A stretch of 64,000 bases of DNA, from positions 5,022,001 to 5,086,000 of the forward strand of contig OW818698.1 in the NCBI GenBank assembly GCA_942493375.1, written 5' to 3'. Source of the stretch: G942493375 sp942493375. Lineage in GTDB: Bacteria; Armatimonadota; UBA5829. Position numbers and translations under genes: made by a program. Positions 7,982 to 16,081 of the stretch are shown piece by piece (position 1 is the stretch's first letter; every line of letters starts with the position of its first letter). The notes under the pieces are model-generated. The model ran no database searches, was not told where the DNA came from, and saw only the letters and a list, made by a program, of their open reading frames with translations.

Positions 7982-10900
7982 ATGCGATTATTCCTTACCT
8001 GCTTGATCATGATTATTGTTATGGGTAACATTGTATTTACTGCTGACCGTGCTTGTGTAACTATTCCGCCTTGCAGCAGGCCGCCCATTATTGACTCCAA
8101 ACCAGATTTTTCTCAGTGGCAGGAAGCTGCTGCAATAAGCAATCTTATAGACAGCGATGGAATTACAACGGCAGACCCAAATAGTGTCATCTATCTGATG
8201 GCAGATGAATTGAACTTATATGTCGCGGCAAAACTCTATGAACCAAACCTCAGCGGTCCCTGGGGATATATTCGCAGCAGGGATGATTCCATCACTGATG
8301 ATGATTCTTTTCAAGTCTATATAGCACCAGAAGACCTTACAAAGACGAAACAAGCTGAAATGAGTTATGGTGGTTATGCAGGTTCGTTTGATAACTGGTA
8401 TACCGACATCAAAAACTACTATGAGTTCGCGGTCAACTGCAAGGGTTCAATTGGTGATAGCTGGAATGATAATCGAGATTGGAATACAACCTGGCAGGTC
8501 AGAGTTGGTAGAGCAAAAGGGATGTGGACAGTCAAAATGGCCATCCCATTCAAAATATTTGGATTTGCCTCACGACCGGCTGATGCATTATGGGGGTTCA
8601 ATGCTTTTAGAATACGGCAGGCTAAACGCACAGGTTTTGTGAACCATTATTATGGAGGTTATACTCCTCTTCCAATCGGTGCAATGTCTCTATCCTCGTC
8701 CCCGGTGTATGCCAGAGAACTATTGACACGCACACCCAAACCCGGTCGCAATACTCACAAAATGGTGCTTATAAATAATTCAACTGAGCCAAAGGACATT
8801 GAGTTATCGGCTATTGGATCAGACAGTAAATCTGATATCAAAACTATCCAACTGGCGCCATCTTCAAACAAAGAGATTACGCAAAACTACAACCTTGGCG
8901 ATCAGGGTTCGGTATCTGCCAGCTACTACGCGAAAGTGGCCGGAAGTAGTGTACCTTTGATATCCGGTAAAACCGGACTGGTTATGCCCCAAAAGATTGA
9001 TGTGTTGCTGAGATATTTTGCAGTTCCATCAAAGGTTATTGCGGATATAAGGTTGCAGCCAAACTCGAAGGCTGTCAGGGCAGTGCTGACAGTTGGGCAA
9101 AACAAGAAAGAAGTCAGATTAATAGGTCGTAAAGGCACAACCATCAGTATGCCGGTAACAGGGTCTACAGGGGAGAAAATCAGCGGCAGCCTGAAGGTTT
9201 TTGCATCTGATAGTACGCTGTTAGTCGAAAGGAAGATAGATTCAGTTATCCCTGCGCGGTATCCCTGGATGCAGACTAAAGCCGGTCTGCCGTTGAAGGT
9301 CCTGCCTCCCTGGACTCCGGTTAAGGTATTTGGCAAGGAAATCGAGATTATTGGAAGAAAACTCAAATATACTGATTCAGCTCTGCCCAGTCAGATCAAC
9401 AGTGCCGGCAAAAATATGCTGTCCGCACCAATTCAACTTCAGTTAGAAAATGCTGGAAGGCAGATTACCTGGTTATCCAAAACTGTAAAGATGGTCGAAG
9501 CTGATGAAACTCACGCGAAAATGGAGAGCCTCTGGAGAAGTAAAGATTTTGATTTAAAAGTTACTTCCAACATCGACTACGACGGTTTTTCATGGAACGA
9601 AGCCGTTATAATTCCGCACGGTTCCAAAGTACTGGACAAAGTCAGCCTGCTTATTCCTATGACCACAGATACCTGTAAACTCTATTGTCTTGGTGATTCC
9701 CAACATGCCGGGGCGATTTCACCGAAAGGTCTGCGTGGACCGGTGCCTGATAGCTACAATGTATGGATTGGAAATGAAAGCAGGGGGATATCATGGCTTC
9801 TGGAGAGCAACGAATGGATCAAAAGCAAAGATACTTCCCGCCAGATAGATATCTCATACGGTAAATTTTCTGCACTCTGGAAGTGCAACTATATCGATAG
9901 TCCGACTAACATATCTACCCCGTATACAATGAAATTCGCTCTCCAATATACACCCACTAAGCCGGTCTCATTGAAGAAATACAGTATCTATCATCCAATG
10001 GCGCAGTACGATCTGCCAACAGCCAAGGTTCCAAGCTCATTTGCCATCTCTGCGAAAGGAAATATCGATACTGCAATCGGTACGCTTGAATGTTGGGTGA
10101 AGCCTGCATTTGATCCCGGTGAAACATACGATCCAGCCAAAGACCGCTCCATATACAACCGGCATTTCATGTCTCTAATTGATTCTAAAGGCCAGTCAAT
10201 AGACCTTTACTACAACGCCGACCACCGCAATTTTATCCTGGTAAAAGGTGATGGGACAGGAAAATATCCGATCATCTTCGGTGGGGGGATGGGCGTGCTT
10301 CCGGCAGATAAATGGAGCTACATAGCGCTCAGTTGGTCTGATAAGCTCAGGCTTCGGATTAATGACAAGATCGTAGAGACCGACCTCAAGGCCCCAGTGC
10401 TGGGTGACATCTCACTAGGCAGAATATCCTTCAATGTAGTGAATTTTTCATTGGCTGACTTACGAATATCCAGGATTGCACGAGCCCTTGAAAGTGTTCC
10501 CCTGGAAAAAGCAGTCTGTGATTCTGACACTCTATTTATGGATGATTTTTCAAATCCTGCAATGCCTGTAAAGACAGCATCCAATTCCGGTCCGGAACTA
10601 ACAGGATGCAAGGAGGTTCCAGGTCCGTTTGCCAAAGGATTGTCTGCTGATGACGGAGCATTGTTTATTGATTACCTGGCCAAAAACAATACTCGAATCG
10701 TGACTTTCCACGAAAACTGGAGCAGATACCAGGGCTATCCTGACCAGTTACAGATTCCAAAACTAAAAGCTGTGGCGGATGCATGTCACGCCCGGGGAAT
10801 GCGTTTTTTGATCTATTTCAACCAGCATATGTCAGATGCGGCACCTGAATGGAAAGGAATGGAATGGGATTTTGGGCTTGGCGGAATGCTTACAAACTAC

Positions 10901-11752
10901 CGCCGCGAGTATGATGAGATCAAGCAGAACGGTTACATGTCTTGCGTCAATGGACCATTCGGCGACCTGTTACTCGATGGCATAGCCAAAATTGCCGATG
11001 AAGCAGGGATTGATGGGGTCTATATGGATGGTACCAGCGTAGCATGGCCCTGTGAAAATCCGACTCATCCAGGTTGCGGAGTACCTGCTGGAGATGGCAG
11101 GTATATAACGCACATGCCGCTTCGAGCTACCCGCAGGTTTCTTATGCGGCTAAGAAACATTTTTGTTCAGCGTGGTAAGGATGTATTTATGGATACTCAC
11201 ACCGGTGGGGGTATTAATATTGCGACCTCATCGCTCTGTGATGCTTATCTGGATGGAGAAGCTCTTGCTCGTTACAAGAATGGATATCGTCTACCGGCAG
11301 AATCTTTTGCTGCTGCTTGTATGGGTAAGCAGTATGGCTATCGCGGTGAGTTTTTGCCCAGCAAGTTTAGTGTAGACGAGGGACTGGCATTGTCTCTAGT
11401 CCACGATTGCGAAACTCGCGGCGCACCCTCTGCTTTAGTCAATACGCTTGCTAGATATGAAGACATTACCACGCAGTTTATTCCATATTGGTCAAAATCT
11501 AATCTCTACCAGCTTAGCTCAGACAAAATATTGGCCAGCGCATATTTGAAAACAGGCAGCGCTCTGATTGTGTTTGGAAGTCAGACCCAGGAGAGTGTTC
11601 AACTTACTGTGGATCTCTCTGGAGTTCAGGCAAAACTGGGATCTGCCGTGCAGGCTTTCGACCCGATAAGCGGCCAGAAGTTGGATATGACAGCTGGCAA
11701 AGTAAATATTGAAATTACTGGAAGAGGTTGGAAGACAATTGAATTGAAGTGA
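7982..11752 (+). CDS. Secreted multidomain glycoside-hydrolase-like protein with CBM9 and LamG modules
   Basis: A 1256-aa exported protein with a signal peptide over about the first 20 residues. Residues about 27-225 resemble a family-9 carbohydrate-binding module (IIDSKPDFSQWQEA start, later DDSFQVYI and VKMAIPFKIFGF). Residues about 230-660 are beta-rich. Residues about 675-840 look like a LamG/concanavalin-type sandwich (TLECWVKPAFDPGETYDPA, WSYIALSW, LRISRIAR). Residues about 870-1160 form a TIM-barrel glycosidase-like domain (RIVTFHENWSRYQGYPDQ, MRFLIYFNQHMS, GIDGVYMDGTSVAWPCENP, KDVFMDTHTGGG), and the end is a beta sandwich. The D in the VYMDGT strand could be catalytic. The layout resembles DUF6067-type putative glycosidases, but the exact family and substrate are unknown. 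It lies downstream of the GntR-type regulator and converges on the GH20 gene. Confidence 0.8.
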   Translation: MRLFLTCLIMIIVMGNIVFTADRACVTIPPCSRPPIIDSKPDFSQWQEAAAISNLIDSDGITTADPNSVIYLMADELNLYVAAKLYEPNLSGPWGYIRSRDDSITDDDSFQVYIAPEDLTKTKQAEMSYGGYAGSFDNWYTDIKNYYEFAVNCKGSIGDSWNDNRDWNTTWQVRVGRAKGMWTVKMAIPFKIFGFASRPADALWGFNAFRIRQAKRTGFVNHYYGGYTPLPIGAMSLSSSPVYARELLTRTPKPGRNTHKMVLINNSTEPKDIELSAIGSDSKSDIKTIQLAPSSNKEITQNYNLGDQGSVSASYYAKVAGSSVPLISGKTGLVMPQKIDVLLRYFAVPSKVIADIRLQPNSKAVRAVLTVGQNKKEVRLIGRKGTTISMPVTGSTGEKISGSLKVFASDSTLLVERKIDSVIPARYPWMQTKAGLPLKVLPPWTPVKVFGKEIEIIGRKLKYTDSALPSQINSAGKNMLSAPIQLQLENAGRQITWLSKTVKMVEADETHAKMESLWRSKDFDLKVTSNIDYDGFSWNEAVIIPHGSKVLDKVSLLIPMTTDTCKLYCLGDSQHAGAISPKGLRGPVPDSYNVWIGNESRGISWLLESNEWIKSKDTSRQIDISYGKFSALWKCNYIDSPTNISTPYTMKFALQYTPTKPVSLKKYSIYHPMAQYDLPTAKVPSSFAISAKGNIDTAIGTLECWVKPAFDPGETYDPAKDRSIYNRHFMSLIDSKGQSIDLYYNADHRNFILVKGDGTGKYPIIFGGGMGVLPADKWSYIALSWSDKLRLRINDKIVETDLKAPVLGDISLGRISFNVVNFSLADLRISRIARALESVPLEKAVCDSDTLFMDDFSNPAMPVKTASNSGPELTGCKEVPGPFAKGLSADDGALFIDYLAKNNTRIVTFHENWSRYQGYPDQLQIPKLKAVADACHARGMRFLIYFNQHMSDAAPEWKGMEWDFGLGGMLTNYRREYDEIKQNGYMSCVNGPFGDLLLDGIAKIADEAGIDGVYMDGTSVAWPCENPTHPGCGVPAGDGRYITHMPLRATRRFLMRLRNIFVQRGKDVFMDTHTGGGINIATSSLCDAYLDGEALARYKNGYRLPAESFAAACMGKQYGYRGEFLPSKFSVDEGLALSLVHDCETRGAPSALVNTLARYEDITTQFIPYWSKSNLYQLSSDKILASAYLKTGSALIVFGSQTQESVQLTVDLSGVQAKLGSAVQAFDPISGQKLDMTAGKVNIEITGRGWKTIELK

Positions 11753-11769
11753 GTAATAAAGCGAGTTAG

Positions 11770-11804
11770 TCATGCAGGGGCAGTTTTCATCTGCCCCTGC
11801 ATGA
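11770..11804. terminator. Bidirectional terminator between convergent glycosidase genes
   Basis: A perfect 14-bp stem, TCATGCAGGGGCAG (11770-11783) with CTGCCCCTGCATGA (11791-11804), and a 7-base loop TTTTCAT. It lies between the stop at 11752 and the convergent stop at 11815, so it can serve both genes. Confidence 0.85.
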
Positions 11805-11814
11805 GAATGGGTCG

Positions 11815-14670
11815 CTAATCCAGCCCGCTGATTGCTATCAGGGTCGGACCGGCGGTGGTGTTGGTGGAGACCATTTCAATAGACTTGATCTCTTTTTCAG
11901 GATGGGGGTTGTCCCACTGTGCTCTCCACAGAGAAACTTTCTGCCCACTCTTTGTCCGACCATCCCAGATCTTGGTTGCTCCATTAAGAGAACGCTGGTC
12001 TATCCAGCTGTTGATATTCACACCATAGATTAATGGTACCTCTTCAACTGTGCCGTCAGCGTATCGGATATTGTAGGCTCCTATTTTTGCACGTCCTTTT
12101 TCGGTCCAGGCGGAGGTATGCATGAAGAGTAGTGAACCTGCTTTTCTGTTCACTGCTATTTCAACTCTGTCCGGGTAACTCTGGTCGGTATCCAGCAGAC
12201 TGCAGAGCCGTACCGCAGATGGTTTCGATGTATCTGCAGGCATTTTGATCAGATCGCCGTCCAACCGTACATCTCCAGTGGGAACTGATGACATATCATC
12301 TCCGGAACCAAGTCTAAGCCAGCCTGTTTTATTGTCATTATCCGCCAATGAAACGTTGTAGGCTGAGGAAAGATCAATTACAAAGCCCTTTCTAGCCAGC
12401 CTCTGCACTGGAGATGGATTCCACTGTTTGCGGAACTCATCATCCCACTTATAGGGCAGGTGATCGATGTCTGTTTTGCCGCTGTTCCATGAGTATTCTG
12501 CAGCCAGAATCATCGCTGAGAACTGAATGAAGTTTTCTTTGAGGTTATTCTCGTTGCTGTTGAAACCGGCCCAGGTGGTCTGGAGAAGGCCTTCAGCCCC
12601 AACTTTCTTGACCTGAGCGGACAGGTGTTCAATATTCGCAGGAGTATACCAGGTTGCTCCGATTGTATCATGTCCTGCTTTATGAAAGATGCTTACGGAT
12701 TTGAACGTTTCCGGTTCATCAGGAGCATAGTGCCAGTCCGTTATTACTATATCCTTCGGGAGCCTGTCGCGGATCCATTTGGCTGCTTCAGGACTCTTTG
12801 CATTCATTGCGTCCGGGTCATCTCCACGGAACAGCATCATATCTCCCCACATCATTATCCTTGCACCGAGTTTCTTCAGGTGATTACGGATTTTCAGCAC
12901 GTCATCGACGAATATCTGCTCTGCGCCTACCTTTTTACATGCTTCGTGTTTTGGGAAACCACCGGGCTCAACGACTTCATCGTGCCCGATATGGACCATT
13001 TTTGGATTTTCGAAGAGTTTTACTACTTCATCATAAAACGGCATCACATAACTATAGGTTTTTGGGTTCAATGGACAGTAAGAATAGGGCTTCTCAGGGC
13101 ACTCTGCAATATCACGGTTCTTGCCGTTATTGAAAAGCCAGTCACTGTGTCCCAATGACTGCAACAGCGGAGAGACAGTAATGAAGTGCTCTTTGGCGTA
13201 AGCCAGCTCTTTCTTTATGTCTTCCTGGTCCATAGAGAAATCAACAGCCAGCGCCGGATCTGTCTTCCACTTCATGAAATCAGTTTCCAGGACCAGGTTG
13301 TTCATTTTGAAGCGTGAGAATATCCTGTCCATCAGTTTGTTGTGGAAAGGCAGCGCCTGGTTGCCGGTAAATAGATGGGCTCCCCGGAACTTGAGGCTGG
13401 GCCAGTCATTTATCAGGCAACCTTGCAGATATACCTTCGAAGGATCGTGCTTTAAAAGCTGCTTGAGGGTCTGCATTCCATAGTATGTACCCCTGCGGTC
13501 ATTGCCAATTACCAGAACTTGCTCCGGAGTTGAACTAAGGATGTAGCTTTCCTCTTTTCTGGGTGCTCTGATTTTTGCCGTTTTTGCAGCCTGGGAGAGT
13601 TTCTTGTTGATTGAAGATTCACCGACCAGGATCAACGACTTTTCTTTTGTAACAACAGATTCCTTAATAATCGCCGGTTCAAAACCATAGAGGATCTTTA
13701 CTTCCTCGGCAAAGCTTTTAGCTCCTAAAAGGTCTTCACGTTTGGCTTTGTTTCCAACCACGATTTTAGTGGATTCATTCAACACGAAATCGCCGCTGGT
13801 CAGTTTCATCTGCTGAGGTTCAGGGATGACATAAACAGGCACAGAGACAGGAGCCCTTGCGTCCGGTTTATCTGCGATGGTTGTAGATTTTACATCGCCG
13901 GACTGAGTTATTACCGGTTTTGCACTCTGGGGTTCGATGGACAATATGTCCGTATGGGTATATTCCTTCCCGTATTCGAGGTGTATGCCCAGAATACCAG
14001 ACCAAAAAATGGGTGTTGCATCGGCTGCTTCGTAAGGAGACATGCGGTTATCGAAAATATTGAGCCCGTCAGGATCACTTGACGATTCGAGTGTCAGTTT
14101 ACCTATGCGTGACTGTATCTCGATTTTCTTTATCGCATCCGCAGTTATCAGTGTCTTTGCCATATCTGCACTTGTAGCATGCACATCCAGATTGCCCTCT
14201 TTTGTCTCTCCCTTTACAGTTGTGGCTTTGTATGCGCATCCAAAAATCGGTGCAGCTACGATGTTCCCGAAGCAGTATTCCATGTCAGCATCTGTAACAT
14301 CCTGGGTTAGCTTGAATTTGAACTCGACACTCACTGAGTGTTCGGTAATAGTAACACGCTGGAACCCGAGGAATGACTCCGACTTATGAGTAATCAGGAC
14401 TTCCTTGCCTCCAGGTATATCTTTTATCTGGACAGGGTCCTTGATGAACGGTAAACCATAGTAATGGTGTGACCAGAGGGGATTATGTACCCAGATACTG
14501 GAGTCTCTAATTAATTGGACTCCGCCATAGCTGACGCTCAAGCCATCAGAGCCACGGTTGAAACCGACATTCATCTTGCCGACATCCAACCCAAAGTTAC
14601 TCTGTGCCTGACTGATACCGGCTAACCCAAATATCAGGAGTAGTATGAGAACATAAACATTGAGGTTCAT
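11815..14670 (-). CDS. Secreted GH20 beta-N-acetylhexosaminidase-like protein
   Basis: A 951-aa exported glycoside hydrolase. A signal peptide spans about residues 1-22 (LLLIFGLAGISQA). Residues about 25-260 are an extra beta-rich domain. Residues about 275-405 match the GH20 N-terminal alpha/beta domain (IPEPQQMKLTSGDFVLN, YGMQTLKQLL). Residues about 410-740 are the TIM-barrel catalytic domain, with strand motifs LKFRGAHLF, MNNLVLETDF and VHIGHDEVV. D564-E565 in that last motif are the expected catalytic Asp-Glu pair of substrate-assisted hexosaminidases. The C-terminal 200 residues form a beta domain. The family removes terminal GlcNAc or GalNAc. It is divergent from a LacI-type regulator gene, with a LacI-type operator 46 bases upstream of its start, so repression by that regulator is likely. 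The extra N-terminal domain makes it longer than typical GH20 enzymes. Confidence 0.88.
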   Translation of the reverse strand: MNLNVYVLILLLIFGLAGISQAQSNFGLDVGKMNVGFNRGSDGLSVSYGGVQLIRDSSIWVHNPLWSHHYYGLPFIKDPVQIKDIPGGKEVLITHKSESFLGFQRVTITEHSVSVEFKFKLTQDVTDADMEYCFGNIVAAPIFGCAYKATTVKGETKEGNLDVHATSADMAKTLITADAIKKIEIQSRIGKLTLESSSDPDGLNIFDNRMSPYEAADATPIFWSGILGIHLEYGKEYTHTDILSIEPQSAKPVITQSGDVKSTTIADKPDARAPVSVPVYVIPEPQQMKLTSGDFVLNESTKIVVGNKAKREDLLGAKSFAEEVKILYGFEPAIIKESVVTKEKSLILVGESSINKKLSQAAKTAKIRAPRKEESYILSSTPEQVLVIGNDRRGTYYGMQTLKQLLKHDPSKVYLQGCLINDWPSLKFRGAHLFTGNQALPFHNKLMDRIFSRFKMNNLVLETDFMKWKTDPALAVDFSMDQEDIKKELAYAKEHFITVSPLLQSLGHSDWLFNNGKNRDIAECPEKPYSYCPLNPKTYSYVMPFYDEVVKLFENPKMVHIGHDEVVEPGGFPKHEACKKVGAEQIFVDDVLKIRNHLKKLGARIMMWGDMMLFRGDDPDAMNAKSPEAAKWIRDRLPKDIVITDWHYAPDEPETFKSVSIFHKAGHDTIGATWYTPANIEHLSAQVKKVGAEGLLQTTWAGFNSNENNLKENFIQFSAMILAAEYSWNSGKTDIDHLPYKWDDEFRKQWNPSPVQRLARKGFVIDLSSAYNVSLADNDNKTGWLRLGSGDDMSSVPTGDVRLDGDLIKMPADTSKPSAVRLCSLLDTDQSYPDRVEIAVNRKAGSLLFMHTSAWTEKGRAKIGAYNIRYADGTVEEVPLIYGVNINSWIDQRSLNGATKIWDGRTKSGQKVSLWRAQWDNPHPEKEIKSIEMVSTNTTAGPTLIAISGLD

Positions 14671-14715
14671 TTAATAGCTCCACAGTTAAGATTAATCATA
14701 CTGATTATTTGCCAA

Positions 14716-14727
14716 GTAAACGATTAC
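14716..14727. promoter_or_regulatory. LacI-family operator in front of the GH20 gene
   Basis: GTAAACGATTAC is a near-perfect dyad around a central CG, the hallmark of LacI/GalR-family operators. On the minus strand it follows three bases after an extended -10-like TGGTAAAAT (14731-14739), so it would cover the transcription start of the GH20 gene. The divergent LacI-type gene at 15022 is the obvious source of the repressor. Confidence 0.7.
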
Positions 14728-14779
14728 CTAATTTTACCACAACTGTAGTATAATATTGCAAGAGATATTGAAATATCTT

Positions 14780-14955
14780 GTAACAGTTCAAAGTCGCTGG
14801 AACAATGTCATCCTGAGTCCCCAAGTTGGGGGTGCCAACTTATTTCAATTAGAAACCTGTATTAGTCTTGGGAGGCCAAGTTGTGGTGCGGGCTTCTAGC
14901 CTGCGATCCCTTCGTTCCTCAGGATGACATTGTTCCAATATTACTGATCTATTAC
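14780..14955. repeat. Composite palindromic repeat (MITE-like), copy 2
   Basis: Outer ends GTAACAGT and a partial inverse (CTATTAC) flank perfect 19-bp inner inverted repeats, GGAACAATGTCATCCTGAG (14799-14817) and its reverse complement (14918-14936). The inside starts with the hairpin-forming CCCCAAGTTGGGG segment and the CAACTTATTTC..TTAGAAACCT block, shared with the minus-strand reading of the copy at 5535-5751. The rest differs. Confidence 0.78.
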
Positions 14956-15021
14956 AAAATCTTTCCTCATTCGATCAATGTAGTATAATTGACGGATACT
15001 GAATGATTGTGAGCTGAATAC

Positions 15022-16008
15022 ATGCCAATTACTCTGGGACAAATTGCAAAAGAGTGTGGAGTTACCAATGCCACGGTGTCAAGAATATTGAATGCCAAGC
15101 AGGGATTCTCGGTTTCTGACGAAACCAGGCAGAACGTTCTTGAAACTGCTAAGAGACTTGGATATCAACCCAACCGGTTCGCCAGGTCTCTGATTACCGG
15201 CAAGAGCGATATCATCAGCTTTGTCGGCGGCCATGGAATGGGTTACCAACTGTATGGAAGCATACTTCACGGTATCCGAACACCCCTGGAAAAGAGCAAA
15301 TATAGCCTGTTGATTGAAGATCGGCTCAACCCTTCCCAGTTCAATCCTGATGGACTAATAGTCTGGAATGAAGAGGACATTCTCATCGACAGCATGACTG
15401 CTATCAATGAGCGCGGGACAAAGGTTATTGGACTTGGGGACAGGTACGTCGATTGTAACTGGCTGGATGCCTATGTTGCTCTGGACTCTAGAGCGGCAAT
15501 AAGGGAAGCTCTATTGCACCTGTGGGCAAATGGGCAGCGGGAGATAGGTTGTGTTCACATCATGCCCTGCTATCACTGGGTTGAGAGACAGGACCCCAGG
15601 CACATTATATACAATGAAGTAGCAAAAGAGTTGGGATTCACTACAAGATGCATAGAAATACCCTTTACTAACGTTAGGAGAAATGCCAGACAAACCATGC
15701 GCGAACTGGCTGGAGAAGGTTCACTGCCAGGAGCTCTTTTCTGTTATAACGATGAAACAGCAATTGGAACTCTGGCTGGTCTGATTGACGCCGGTATCAA
15801 GGTTCCGGAACAGGTCTCAGTATTAGGTTTTGATGGTATAGAAGACACCGATTATGCACAGGTACCCATCTCAACTATTGCTCTGCCGATAGATGAAGGT
15901 TGCGCTCAGAGTGTTAAAATGATCACCGAAATGATTGAGACGGGATCAACCGGAGAACGAATTACCCTTCAGTCTGCACTGATAAAACGTAAATCGAGCG
16001 AAGTCTAG
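15022..16008 (+). CDS. LacI-family transcriptional repressor
   Basis: A 328-aa LacI/GalR-type regulator. Residues about 3-50 are the LacI helix-turn-helix (TLGQIAKECGVTNATVSRIL), followed by the hinge-helix region GYQPNRFARSL. Residues about 60-325 are a periplasmic-binding-protein-like sugar-sensing domain (FNPDGLIVWN, LVGLIDAGIKVPEQVSVLGF-type region and DYAQVPISTI near the C terminus). Start is ATG at 15022, 33 bases downstream of a TATAAT box. It is divergent from the GH20 gene, which carries a LacI-type operator at its promoter, so that enzyme is the most probable target, with a sugar released by it as inducer. The sensor domain is slightly short but no key element is missing. Confidence 0.93.
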   Translation: MPITLGQIAKECGVTNATVSRILNAKQGFSVSDETRQNVLETAKRLGYQPNRFARSLITGKSDIISFVGGHGMGYQLYGSILHGIRTPLEKSKYSLLIEDRLNPSQFNPDGLIVWNEEDILIDSMTAINERGTKVIGLGDRYVDCNWLDAYVALDSRAAIREALLHLWANGQREIGCVHIMPCYHWVERQDPRHIIYNEVAKELGFTTRCIEIPFTNVRRNARQTMRELAGEGSLPGALFCYNDETAIGTLAGLIDAGIKVPEQVSVLGFDGIEDTDYAQVPISTIALPIDEGCAQSVKMITEMIETGSTGERITLQSALIKRKSSEV

Positions 16009-16081
16009 CCTGCCTTATTCACTATTCTTAGCTGTTGTCTCTACTTCCAGGCAAAAGCGAGTCAATCACTAATAATGCGCG

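Larger units (their letters stand above)
14671..15021. other. Divergent intergenic region GH20 / LacI regulator
   Basis: About 350 bases without a gene. It holds the LacI-type operator near the GH20 start, a composite palindromic repeat (14780-14955) and a perfect TATAAT -10 box (14984-14989) for the LacI-type gene, for which I find no clear -35 at the right spacing. Confidence 0.7.
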
